Source of the DNA: CAZITB01 sp964542055
Lineage (GTDB): Bacteria; Planctomycetota; Phycisphaerae; Sedimentisphaerales; CAMDDF01
NCBI GenBank assembly: GCA_964542055.1
Contig: CAZITB010000073.1
Span: forward strand, 1-14,478
Direction: 5' to 3'
DNA: 14,478 nt
Shown piece after piece: positions 7,475-13,436 of this stretch. How positions within the stretch are numbered: position 1 is the stretch's first letter; each line of letters begins with the position of its first letter. The position numbers and the translations under genes are program-made. Under the pieces are notes generated by a model, which was not told the origin of the DNA, ran no database searches, and saw only the letters and a program-made list of their open reading frames with translations.

Positions 7475-8098
7475 ATGGTTAGTAAAAAGAAAACATTGAA
7501 TAAAGTAGCGTTTGGAATACTTCTGGTTACGCTTAGCCTTTTGACGGTTGCAGTAATGACAAATGGCAGAGCATTTAGAAGTAGTGATGAAGCTATAGAA
7601 TCTTTTTATGGTAAAGCTATCTTCGGCGGTAAATTTGCCTGGATGGATAATATTAAACGACCGGGATTGTCAACTACAAGATTGACAAAACCCCTAGAGT
7701 TTGATTTTGAACTTTCCAATGCGGTAACAACATCTGTAAATCCTAACCAGGACATGCAGCTTATCGCATCAATTATCGATCCAAGTTATAATTCGGGTTT
7801 TCGTGGTCCCTTTGATAATGAAATGGGCAACGGAGATCTTTTCAGCATAGAAAAGGCTTTCGTGGGTCCGATGGATTTCGACAGTGGATACAATTACGGC
7901 CTTGGCGATAGTGATGGTGGCGGCGTAGGAGATTCTTTTATTGATAATGACAATCCTCCAATTGTTGGTGACGATGAAAATCCTGAAGAACCTGTCATTG
8001 ATGATGGCGGCAACAATGAAGTTGTTGTACCGCTTCCAGGTTCTGTTTCGTTAGCCTTGATTGGTTTGATAGCTTTATGTAAGAGAAGAAAATCGTAA
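7475..8098 (+). CDS. Secreted CTERM-sorted protein of unknown function with acidic linker
   Basis: 207 residues from the ATG at 7475, preceded by AGGGGG at about 7460-7465. A longer frame starting with GTG at 7418 would translate through the hairpin and lacks a signal-like start, so it was not chosen. The N-terminus 'MVSKKKTLNKVAFGILLVTL' and following residues form a signal peptide or anchor. The body shows no similarity to the two preceding genes and has no cysteine before the tail. From about 140 it becomes rich in Gly, Asp, Asn, Pro and Glu ('GLGDSDGGGVGDSF', then 'DDENPEEPVIDDGG'), a flexible acidic spacer. It ends in P-L-P-G-S, a short hydrophobic segment and 'CKRRKS', so it is a likely substrate of the same sorting enzyme. 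Its family was not recognised. Position suggests it belongs to the same transcription unit. Confidence 0.75.
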   Translation: MVSKKKTLNKVAFGILLVTLSLLTVAVMTNGRAFRSSDEAIESFYGKAIFGGKFAWMDNIKRPGLSTTRLTKPLEFDFELSNAVTTSVNPNQDMQLIASIIDPSYNSGFRGPFDNEMGNGDLFSIEKAFVGPMDFDSGYNYGLGDSDGGGVGDSFIDNDNPPIVGDDENPEEPVIDDGGNNEVVVPLPGSVSLALIGLIALCKRRKS

Positions 8099-8112
8099 CT
8101 TAAATCTAAGCT

Positions 8113-8127
8113 TATTTTAAGTTTTGA
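8113..8127 (+). repeat. 15-bp direct repeat, copy 2 (downstream of the third CTERM gene)
   Basis: TATTTTAAGTTTTGA, identical to 7444-7458 and 669 bp from it. It starts 15 bp after the stop codon, and its last base is the first base of the following hairpin. Confidence 0.7.
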
Positions 8128-8157
8128 GTTATTGGTCAGTTATCCTGATCAATAACT
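8127..8157. terminator. Hairpin between convergent genes, probable weak terminator
   Basis: A 13-bp stem (AGTTATTGGTCAG with CTGATCAATAACT, one G-T pair) around a 5-base loop. It sits between the plus-strand CTERM group and the minus-strand gene ending at 8171. Neither side has a clean T run, so termination may be inefficient. Confidence 0.5.
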
Positions 8158-8170
8158 TATTAACTTACTT

Positions 8171-8983
8171 TTACGGGTGCTTTTCGAATTTACCATTCCA
8201 CTCCCCTATTCCATTCCAATGAAATTCAATTAACTGGCCGTATTGATCTAAGGGGTGTGATTTGCCCAGCATTTCGAGAGTTTTATTTTTCAGCTGCAGC
8301 ATACATTCTTTACCGCCGTACTGCCACGCTTTCAACCCGAAATCTATAAGTTTGTTGGGGTTAAATCTCGAAAGGTTTTCCATATCCTTGCTTAGCTGTT
8401 GAGCCATAGGAGAAAGTTGAATATCCCAGGTTTGTCTCAATTTCCTTTCATTTTCCTGAAGTGTTGAAAGGAGAACTTTCTGTTTTTGTTTGTGCAGCAA
8501 CTTTTGTGCTTTCTCAGCAATCAGCCTCTGTTTTCTATATATGCGGCTTTTAGGAAGAGATGTTTCAATTAGATTTAAAGAGGGATCGATAATAATCCAA
8601 AAGATAAATGTAACAACAAAAGTTCCAATTGCCAAAACAGTAACAGATTGCGATATATTATCAGCATTTGTAACCGCAAATGCAGCAGCTAATGTACCGA
8701 TAAAAGGTGTCAGATCATACAGGAACATATAGTAATTTGTTGTTGTAAGCGGATGTTCTTCTTCATTTTTTTTATACCTGACCAGACCGTTATATATCGC
8801 GAAAAGGTAAAAACTAACAAGCAGAAGGACAATCAGAAGGGAATAGCCAGACAATGAAAAAATAACCCACCATCGCAGGCCCCAGTACCTTAGTGCATTG
8901 ATAAATACGTAAAAAAAGGTCAAAACAAGCCATATGGTGCTTGTTAAATGAATAAACTTTCTTAAATCAAAATTTTTAACCAT
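8171..8983 (-). CDS. Four-helix integral membrane protein of unknown function
   Basis: 270 residues. ATG at 8983 was chosen because CAGGGGGA lies just upstream (about 8988-8995); a TTG at 9004 would put the start inside a terminator stem. Four hydrophobic segments are visible at about 12-31, 39-66, 89-106 and 112-132, with a charged loop 'RYKKNEEEHPL' between the second and third. The C-terminal half (135-270) is soluble. Its first part is a highly charged helix rich in Lys, Gln, Arg and Glu ('AEKAQKLLHKQKQK') that could form a coiled coil. No family or catalytic motif was recognised. It follows the polysaccharide-export gene on the same strand but is separated from it by an intrinsic terminator, and no separate promoter is evident. 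It may depend on read-through, which would tie it loosely to export. Function not assigned. Confidence 0.75.
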   Translation of the reverse strand: MVKNFDLRKFIHLTSTIWLVLTFFYVFINALRYWGLRWWVIFSLSGYSLLIVLLLVSFYLFAIYNGLVRYKKNEEEHPLTTTNYYMFLYDLTPFIGTLAAAFAVTNADNISQSVTVLAIGTFVVTFIFWIIIDPSLNLIETSLPKSRIYRKQRLIAEKAQKLLHKQKQKVLLSTLQENERKLRQTWDIQLSPMAQQLSKDMENLSRFNPNKLIDFGLKAWQYGGKECMLQLKNKTLEMLGKSHPLDQYGQLIEFHWNGIGEWNGKFEKHP

Positions 8984-8994
8984 TTTTCCCCCTG

Positions 8995-9024
8995 AAAAAA
9001 GCAAGCCCCGATTACGAGGCTTGC
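8995..9024 (-). terminator. Intrinsic terminator after the polysaccharide-export gene
   Basis: On the minus strand, GCAAGCC and GGCTTGC form a 7-bp GC-rich stem with a 10-base loop that can add two more pairs. The stem is followed at once by six T (complement of A at 8995-9000). It lies 15 bp after the export gene's stop. The T run touches the ribosome binding site of the next gene. Confidence 0.9.
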
Positions 9025-9039
9025 CGATTGGATTTTTGA

Positions 9040-9768
9040 TTATTGAGGTCCCTGAACGACATTCACAGTTGAGAATGCACGTCCGATTGGCCTTACGAAT
9101 TCTTCGATCTTCATAGCAATCGCTGCCAGTACTGTTGGTGGTACGTACACAACATCTCCTTTTTGCAGCAGAACATTTTTCCCGGTATTTCCGTCTTTTG
9201 TAACTTTAGTCAAATCAAATTCAAAGATTTTTGGTTCAATATTGTTAGGATCATAAGAAGGCCTTATAACCTGAACTCTTTTCTGCCAAGCCAAAACAGT
9301 AGGCTGGGCGGCTGCCAAAGCATTGAGAACTGAATCCCTACCAGTTACGAGCTTAGGACCGGGGAAGTTTACCTGACCAAGGACGTAATAATATTTACTC
9401 GCAAATGTTGTTACTTTTACATCTATTGGGAAATCGCCAGACAAAGCATAAAACGACATGGCTCTTTGACGAATCATTTCAGATACTTCGATTGGTGTTT
9501 TACCAGCGACATAGAATTCTCCAAGAGTTTCGAAACTGATTTTGCCGTCTGGGCGGATTCTTTGGATGACTTCATGAACTTCGGGTATTTTTGATGAAAT
9601 CACCTGCACCTCATCGGGTGGTTGAAGCACATAATTATCCATATTTACTTCTACCTGGTGGGGTTTAGCAAAAGCCATAATGTCTTCCGGGCAAGAATTG
9701 AAATCGCAACCTGAAATCAACAGCCCCATTAGTGAAACCAGTAATAAAGCCAAAACCTTGTTCTTCAT
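9040..9768 (-). CDS. Wza/GumB-type polysaccharide biosynthesis/export lipoprotein
   Basis: 242 residues. ATG at 9768 is preceded by AAGGAG (9775-9780). It has a lipoprotein signal peptide with lipobox 'LISGC', making Cys21 the lipidated residue. Residues about 46-125 match the poly-export domain: 'YVLQPPDEVQVIS', 'RIRPDGKISFETLGEFYVAG', 'DVKVTTFASKYYYVLGQV'. An SLBB-like segment follows ('FPGPKLVTGRDSVLNALAAA'), ending in 'LLQKGDVVYVPPT' and a short C-terminal helix. In this family the protein forms the periplasmic and outer-membrane channel through which capsule or exopolysaccharide leaves the cell. It is shorter than E. coli Wza (about 380 residues) and has a single SLBB-like unit, as in many compact members. 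It is flanked by its own promoter and terminator, so it is largely a single-gene unit. Its natural partner is the sugar transferase pathway at the left of the window. Confidence 0.92.
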   Translation of the reverse strand: MKNKVLALLLVSLMGLLISGCDFNSCPEDIMAFAKPHQVEVNMDNYVLQPPDEVQVISSKIPEVHEVIQRIRPDGKISFETLGEFYVAGKTPIEVSEMIRQRAMSFYALSGDFPIDVKVTTFASKYYYVLGQVNFPGPKLVTGRDSVLNALAAAQPTVLAWQKRVQVIRPSYDPNNIEPKIFEFDLTKVTKDGNTGKNVLLQKGDVVYVPPTVLAAIAMKIEEFVRPIGRAFSTVNVVQGPQ

Positions 9769-9818
9769 TTTAAACTCCTTAAAAGTCAGTTACTTAGCAA
9801 AAAAGCCGATAATTATAA

Positions 9819-9847
9819 ATGTTATCATTGTAAGCAAAATTTGTCAA
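9819..9847 (-). promoter_or_regulatory. Sigma70-type promoter of the polysaccharide-export gene
   Basis: On the minus strand, TTGACA (9847-9842), a 17-bp spacer, then TAACAT (9824-9819). The start codon lies about 50 bp downstream of the -10 box, with a good ribosome binding site in between. Confidence 0.7.
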
Positions 9848-9879
9848 TAAAACATCTGTAATACTTTTATACCTTTTTA

Positions 9880-10833
9880 TCAATCTATTATAGGTATCAA
9901 TTTCAGGTCATTGCCCCTGAGACATCTGAGAAGATGGCCGTTTTCAAGCTTTTCAAGCGGTGGAAGTGATTTGAGGCATTTGGGAATCGCATACCTGCAC
10001 CTATTAAAGAAAGGACATCCGGTTTCGTAATCCTGGTATCCTATAATTTCTCCATTGCAAACGAGCGGTTTTGAAGAATTTTTAATACAATTGGACCATA
10101 ATATTACCTCCGTATAAGGATGCCTGGGTTCTGTGAAAATCTGGTCGATTTTACCCGATTCCATTATTCTGCCTGCAGAAAGTACAATTACGCGGTCGCA
10201 GAGATATCTAATTGCATACATGTCGTTGCTGAGGATCAGATAGCTTAAATCGAATTGGGCCTGCATGATTGCAATCTGTTTTATCAGTAAATTTTTATCT
10301 GTAAAGAAAAGGTTTTTGAAAATGTCCCCGAAGATGATTAGTTTGGGTTTGATCATCAAAGCTCGTGCAAAAACCGCAAGTGTTTTCTGGCGAAGGTTTA
10401 GATTATGAAATTTATGCTTAAATTGTTCCTGTTCAAACCCAAGCTTGCCAAGAAGCTGCTTACAACGTTTGATTGACTGCACTTTTTCATACTGCTTTTG
10501 GATCATTAATCCTTCGAGAACCCCTTCAATGAGGCGAATGTCAGGTCTGAAGGAATTTTCAATATCTTCCGGTAAATATTGTACGTAGCTATTTATTTTG
10601 TCTGTTTGGCTTCGATCGATGTCTTCTATTTCAATTATGCCTGAATTTATTTTCCTTCTTCCAGTTATAATATCTAAAAGAGCATTTCTGCCGCTTTGAT
10701 ATTCTCCTAAAATCGCTGTTGCGGATCTGGCCTTTAAAACCATTTCAAATTCATCTATAATTAATGGTGAATTTTTGCCGGCCTTATGACAACTAACCGA
10801 TTTCATCGTTAATACTGGTTTGACGATATTCAT
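9880..10833 (-). CDS. OppF/DppF-like ABC transporter ATP-binding subunit with eroded catalytic motifs
   Basis: 317 residues. The ATG at 10833 overlaps the upstream stop (TGATG), which implies coupled translation. The fold is the peptide/nickel ABC ATPase type: 'EPRHPYTEVIL' and the Cys-rich 'CPFFNRCRYAIPKC' belong to its C-terminal oligopeptide-transporter extension. The ATPase motifs align without gaps but are changed. Walker A is 'GEYQSGRNALL' (Gly43, Gly48; Lys to Arg49, Ser/Thr to Asn50). The Q-loop Gln is Glu89 ('LPEDI'). Signature LSGGQ is 'LNLRQ' at 145-149. Walker B reads 'PKLIIFGDI', where the catalytic Glu position is Asp170 and the preceding Asp is Gly. The H-loop His is Asn203 ('LSNDM'). 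ATP hydrolysis by this subunit is therefore unlikely. The frame is intact, with no frameshift or internal stop, which argues for a retained non-catalytic role or very recent decay. Confidence 0.85.
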   Translation of the reverse strand: MNIVKPVLTMKSVSCHKAGKNSPLIIDEFEMVLKARSATAILGEYQSGRNALLDIITGRRKINSGIIEIEDIDRSQTDKINSYVQYLPEDIENSFRPDIRLIEGVLEGLMIQKQYEKVQSIKRCKQLLGKLGFEQEQFKHKFHNLNLRQKTLAVFARALMIKPKLIIFGDIFKNLFFTDKNLLIKQIAIMQAQFDLSYLILSNDMYAIRYLCDRVIVLSAGRIMESGKIDQIFTEPRHPYTEVILWSNCIKNSSKPLVCNGEIIGYQDYETGCPFFNRCRYAIPKCLKSLPPLEKLENGHLLRCLRGNDLKLIPIID

Positions 10834-11621
10834 CAGATGTTACTTTCCGAAAAGAGTTCAACGAGATTACTTTGATCAAAATAAACTTTCTGAAAATCCT
10901 GTTTATCCAGCAGTTTGATTATTCTTCCCGAATCGATGAACGCAAGCCGGTCGGCAACTTGCAGTGAAGTATCAAGACTTTCGGCCATCAAAATCGATAA
11001 ACCGTGATTTTGTTTCAGCTGGCAGAGCAGATCGAGAAACTGTGCTTTAACAGTGATATCTGCACATATTAAGGAAAAATCCGCAAAAATTATTTTGGCT
11101 TGTTTGCCAATCGCCAAAGCCAGCATCGATTTAAAGAGAAGGGCATCCTTTATCTGATCCGTTTTGAATGCATATAGCTCGGCTGCCTGGTTAATTTGGC
11201 ATTTCTGCATCGAATGTATGGCGGCAACTTTGGCTTCTGAAAAAGAGACTTTCATCTTAGCTCTTATCGCTTGTGCAATTTGGCTGCCCACGCTGTAATA
11301 AGGATTGAAAATTTGACGAGGGTCAGAAAAGTAAGTTGTTTGTTCCTTAAAAACTTTGAAAGATTTTCTTATAAGTTTGCCGTTTTCGTAGAGCAGTAGC
11401 GATGAACTTTTGTCGTTAAAAACAATATCACCTGAAACTATCTGATAGCCTAGTTCTTTTGAGAAAACGATAGCATTTATTACATCCGATACGCCGCTAT
11501 CAAAAGGGCCGGATAAGCAGAAAATTTCATCATCATATAGAGCAAAGCTGATATTATCTACCACCAGATGGCCTTGAGCATTGAAAATAATTAAGTTTTT
11601 TGCTTCTAATATTTTTTTCAT
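10833..11621 (-). CDS. OppD/DppD-like ABC transporter ATP-binding subunit with eroded catalytic motifs
   Basis: 262 residues, starting at the base right after the upstream stop (TAAATG) and overlapping the next gene by one base. The order of motifs is that of the peptide-transporter D subunit, and several flanking landmarks survive: 'SDPRQIFNP' (canonical FQDPxxSLNP), 'VADRLAFIDSGRII', and Ala-Asp 187-188 of the D-loop. Key residues do not survive. Walker A is 'GPFDSGVSD' (Gly38, Gly43; Lys to Val44). The Q-loop Gln is Ser99. The signature is 'FKTDQ' at 152-156 in place of LSGGQ. Walker B is 'KIIFADFS', keeping Asp181 but with the catalytic Glu replaced by Phe182. The H-loop His is Glu214 ('MAESL'). 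The C-terminal oligopeptide-transporter extension is missing, making it shorter than usual (about 330). It is probably unable to hydrolyse ATP. Confidence 0.8.
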   Translation of the reverse strand: MKKILEAKNLIIFNAQGHLVVDNISFALYDDEIFCLSGPFDSGVSDVINAIVFSKELGYQIVSGDIVFNDKSSSLLLYENGKLIRKSFKVFKEQTTYFSDPRQIFNPYYSVGSQIAQAIRAKMKVSFSEAKVAAIHSMQKCQINQAAELYAFKTDQIKDALLFKSMLALAIGKQAKIIFADFSLICADITVKAQFLDLLCQLKQNHGLSILMAESLDTSLQVADRLAFIDSGRIIKLLDKQDFQKVYFDQSNLVELFSESNI

Positions 11622-12587
11622 TTATTTTCTTATCATAACTTTTTTTGAAATCAGGTTCAAAAGCCAAATGGTTAAAAGTGCTATTACAGAGATATTAATT
11701 GCCTGCCAGGGTCTGAATAAATCTTGTGCAAAGGATTGTTTTAGAACAGTTCCCCAGCTTACATAGGAGCCTTGCAAGTGGTCAGTAAATAAAAAGGATA
11801 AAAGGATTTCAAAGGAAACTGCTAATGCGACAAAGCTGAATGTTTCAGAAAGAAATTTTCTTTTTATTTGAAGAACGATATGATTTTTGAATATATAGCT
11901 GCTGCCGGCACCGTTAAATTTCGCAAACTTCACGGACTCTTTTTCGCTTATTGTTTTTATTTGAGAATTGACTTTGCTGGTAATTTTGAAACAGCCAAAA
12001 ATCGCGAATAAAACTGTTAAAACCCAATAGTTAAGCACAGGAAAAAGCATATTAAATATGAGAACAAGGGTAAATAAAAATAAGATGTCTGGAACAGGCC
12101 TGGCAAGGCTTTCCAGTTTTTTATAGTAACTGCCAAGTCCGGAAAATATATTTACAAAAGATATTAAAATCCAAGCTAAAATTGCAGCTGTAAAAGCAGC
12201 TATCAAGGCTAAATTCAAGGTTATGAAACCGCTATAAAATATTAAGCCAAATAAGTCTCTACCCTTATGGTCTGTGCCTAAAATGAATGTTTTTTCTGAA
12301 AAGCCAATCAAATGAAGATTCGATTTCCAAATGTTTAATAGTTTGTATTCGGGGCCTTTCTGTAAAAAGGTCAAATTTGAAAATTTAAAACTATCGGGCG
12401 GTTGGTTGATGTATTGGTTACCTAAGGCTTGGTGCCCATAGGGCGAAATGAAGTTACCAAAAATGAAAAATATATAAAAAATAAGCAAAAAGAAAAAAGC
12501 AAAACCCAGTTTTTTTATTCTGCTTTGTATATATTTTTGGGTTAAGAGTTTTTTGTTATATTTACTTTTAAGATTTTTTTTACTCAA
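11622..12587 (-). CDS. OppC/DppC-like ABC transporter permease
   Basis: 321 residues with about six membrane helices: one near 28-48, the rest after about 120. Two family landmarks are clear. 'FILGTDHKGRDLFGLIFYSG' matches the GTDxxGRD box that precedes the permease core in OppC, DppC and YejE. 'SVKFAKFNGAGSSYIFKNHI' matches the EAA loop that docks on the ATPase, with the conserved Gly present. 'YVSWGTVLKQ' matches the SWG motif near the C-terminus. The longer segment between helix 1 and the GTD box recalls the YejE-like subgroup. The start is TTG at 12587 with a modest AGG upstream (12596-12594); no better start exists before the first helix. It sits 12 bp after the B-like gene and directly abuts the D-like gene. 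It is better preserved than its partner subunits. Confidence 0.8.
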   Translation of the reverse strand: MSKKNLKSKYNKKLLTQKYIQSRIKKLGFAFFFLLIFYIFFIFGNFISPYGHQALGNQYINQPPDSFKFSNLTFLQKGPEYKLLNIWKSNLHLIGFSEKTFILGTDHKGRDLFGLIFYSGFITLNLALIAAFTAAILAWILISFVNIFSGLGSYYKKLESLARPVPDILFLFTLVLIFNMLFPVLNYWVLTVLFAIFGCFKITSKVNSQIKTISEKESVKFAKFNGAGSSYIFKNHIVLQIKRKFLSETFSFVALAVSFEILLSFLFTDHLQGSYVSWGTVLKQSFAQDLFRPWQAINISVIALLTIWLLNLISKKVMIRK

Positions 12588-12599
12588 ATTGGACCTGTT

Positions 12600-13364
12600 C
12601 TATTTGCTTATTTTTGAAGGTATAACAGACAAACATAAATGCAGTAAAACATAAATTAGAATTAAAAGTAACAAGTAAAACACGAAAAAGATATTTTCAG
12701 AGTGTATGATCAACCGGCTTAAAGAGTGAAATTTTGTTCCTGTCAGAGAAATTACTTCGGTTGAAATGATCGCAATACCTAATAATGAAGGTATGAGCCA
12801 TTTAATGTTTTCAAATACCGGCAACAGGTAAAAAGGATTATAAAACTTGATCGATAAAAATAGTGTGTTTTTGTTATAGAGCTTGTTAGTGACGTAATAT
12901 TTTTTCTGTTTTTCCCGGCGTATGTTTTCGAGCATTAATTTGGCTAGAATGAAAAATGCAAATACCGCAGTGAGAGCGGACTCATAGAGAAAACTTCCTG
13001 GAAAAATCTGATTTTTTAGATAGATGGCTGCAACTGCTATCAGGGTCACCGGAACCGCCCATAGCAGAAAAAATGCCTTTTCTAAAAATCTTATCATTTT
13101 ATTACTGTTGAAAAGTGAAATTATAAAGCAGAAAACTGCGGATGCCAACCACCCTGCTGCAAAACCGCTGAGCATAATTATTGCTACCTTTAAAGCTGAT
13201 AAAAATAATTTAACAAAGCTGAATTTTATTTCATTTGCATTCTGAGGAAACTGGAAGGATATTGCTGTAGTATTGGCGGTTACCAAATTTAAAGCTAACA
13301 TCAGCAAAAGAAACAGCGTCAAACTTAAAATAAGGTAGCCTATAAATGTTACTGTCTTTCTCAC
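12600..13364 (-). CDS. OppB/DppB-like ABC transporter permease, short and divergent
   Basis: 254 residues from GTG at 13364, chosen because GAGGA lies six bases upstream (13375-13371); a TTG at 13370 adds two residues but sits too close to that site. About six hydrophobic helices are visible. The family call rests on position (first of a B-C-D-F order) and on 'LIPSLLGIAIISTEVISLTG', which matches the OppB/DppB segment 'LGGAVVVETVFSxPG'. The usual FLLxRLxPGDP box after helix 1 is not recognisable and the periplasmic loop is shorter. The EAA-loop region reads 'YYVTNKLYNKNTLFL', without the conserved Ala and Gly of 'DYVxTARAKGL'. Normal length is about 305-340. It may be a divergent or decaying permease. 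Homology is moderately supported; transport activity is doubtful. Confidence 0.65.
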   Translation of the reverse strand: MRKTVTFIGYLILSLTLFLLLMLALNLVTANTTAISFQFPQNANEIKFSFVKLFLSALKVAIIMLSGFAAGWLASAVFCFIISLFNSNKMIRFLEKAFFLLWAVPVTLIAVAAIYLKNQIFPGSFLYESALTAVFAFFILAKLMLENIRREKQKKYYVTNKLYNKNTLFLSIKFYNPFYLLPVFENIKWLIPSLLGIAIISTEVISLTGTKFHSLSRLIIHSENIFFVFYLLLLILIYVLLHLCLSVIPSKISK

Positions 13365-13395
13365 TTTCAATCCTCATTTAACCAGATCAGATAAC

Positions 13396-13423
13396 ATTCT
13401 ATCACAAAAGATGAATATTTCAA
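13396..13423 (-). promoter_or_regulatory. Candidate promoter of the ABC-transporter-like operon
   Basis: On the minus strand, TTGAAA (13423-13418), a 16-bp spacer, then TAGAAT (13401-13396). It lies about 30 bp before the B-like start, after the stop of the TIGR03790-type gene. No terminator separates the two, so read-through is also possible. Confidence 0.45.
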
Positions 13424-13436
13424 ATTCAAATAGTTA

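Noticed and set aside
9880..11621. Frameshift or sequencing error as the cause of the missing ATPase motifs
   Set aside because: Flanking motifs align in the same frame on both sides of each altered site, and the changes are substitutions within intact codons; no shift of frame would restore a canonical Walker A, signature or Walker B.
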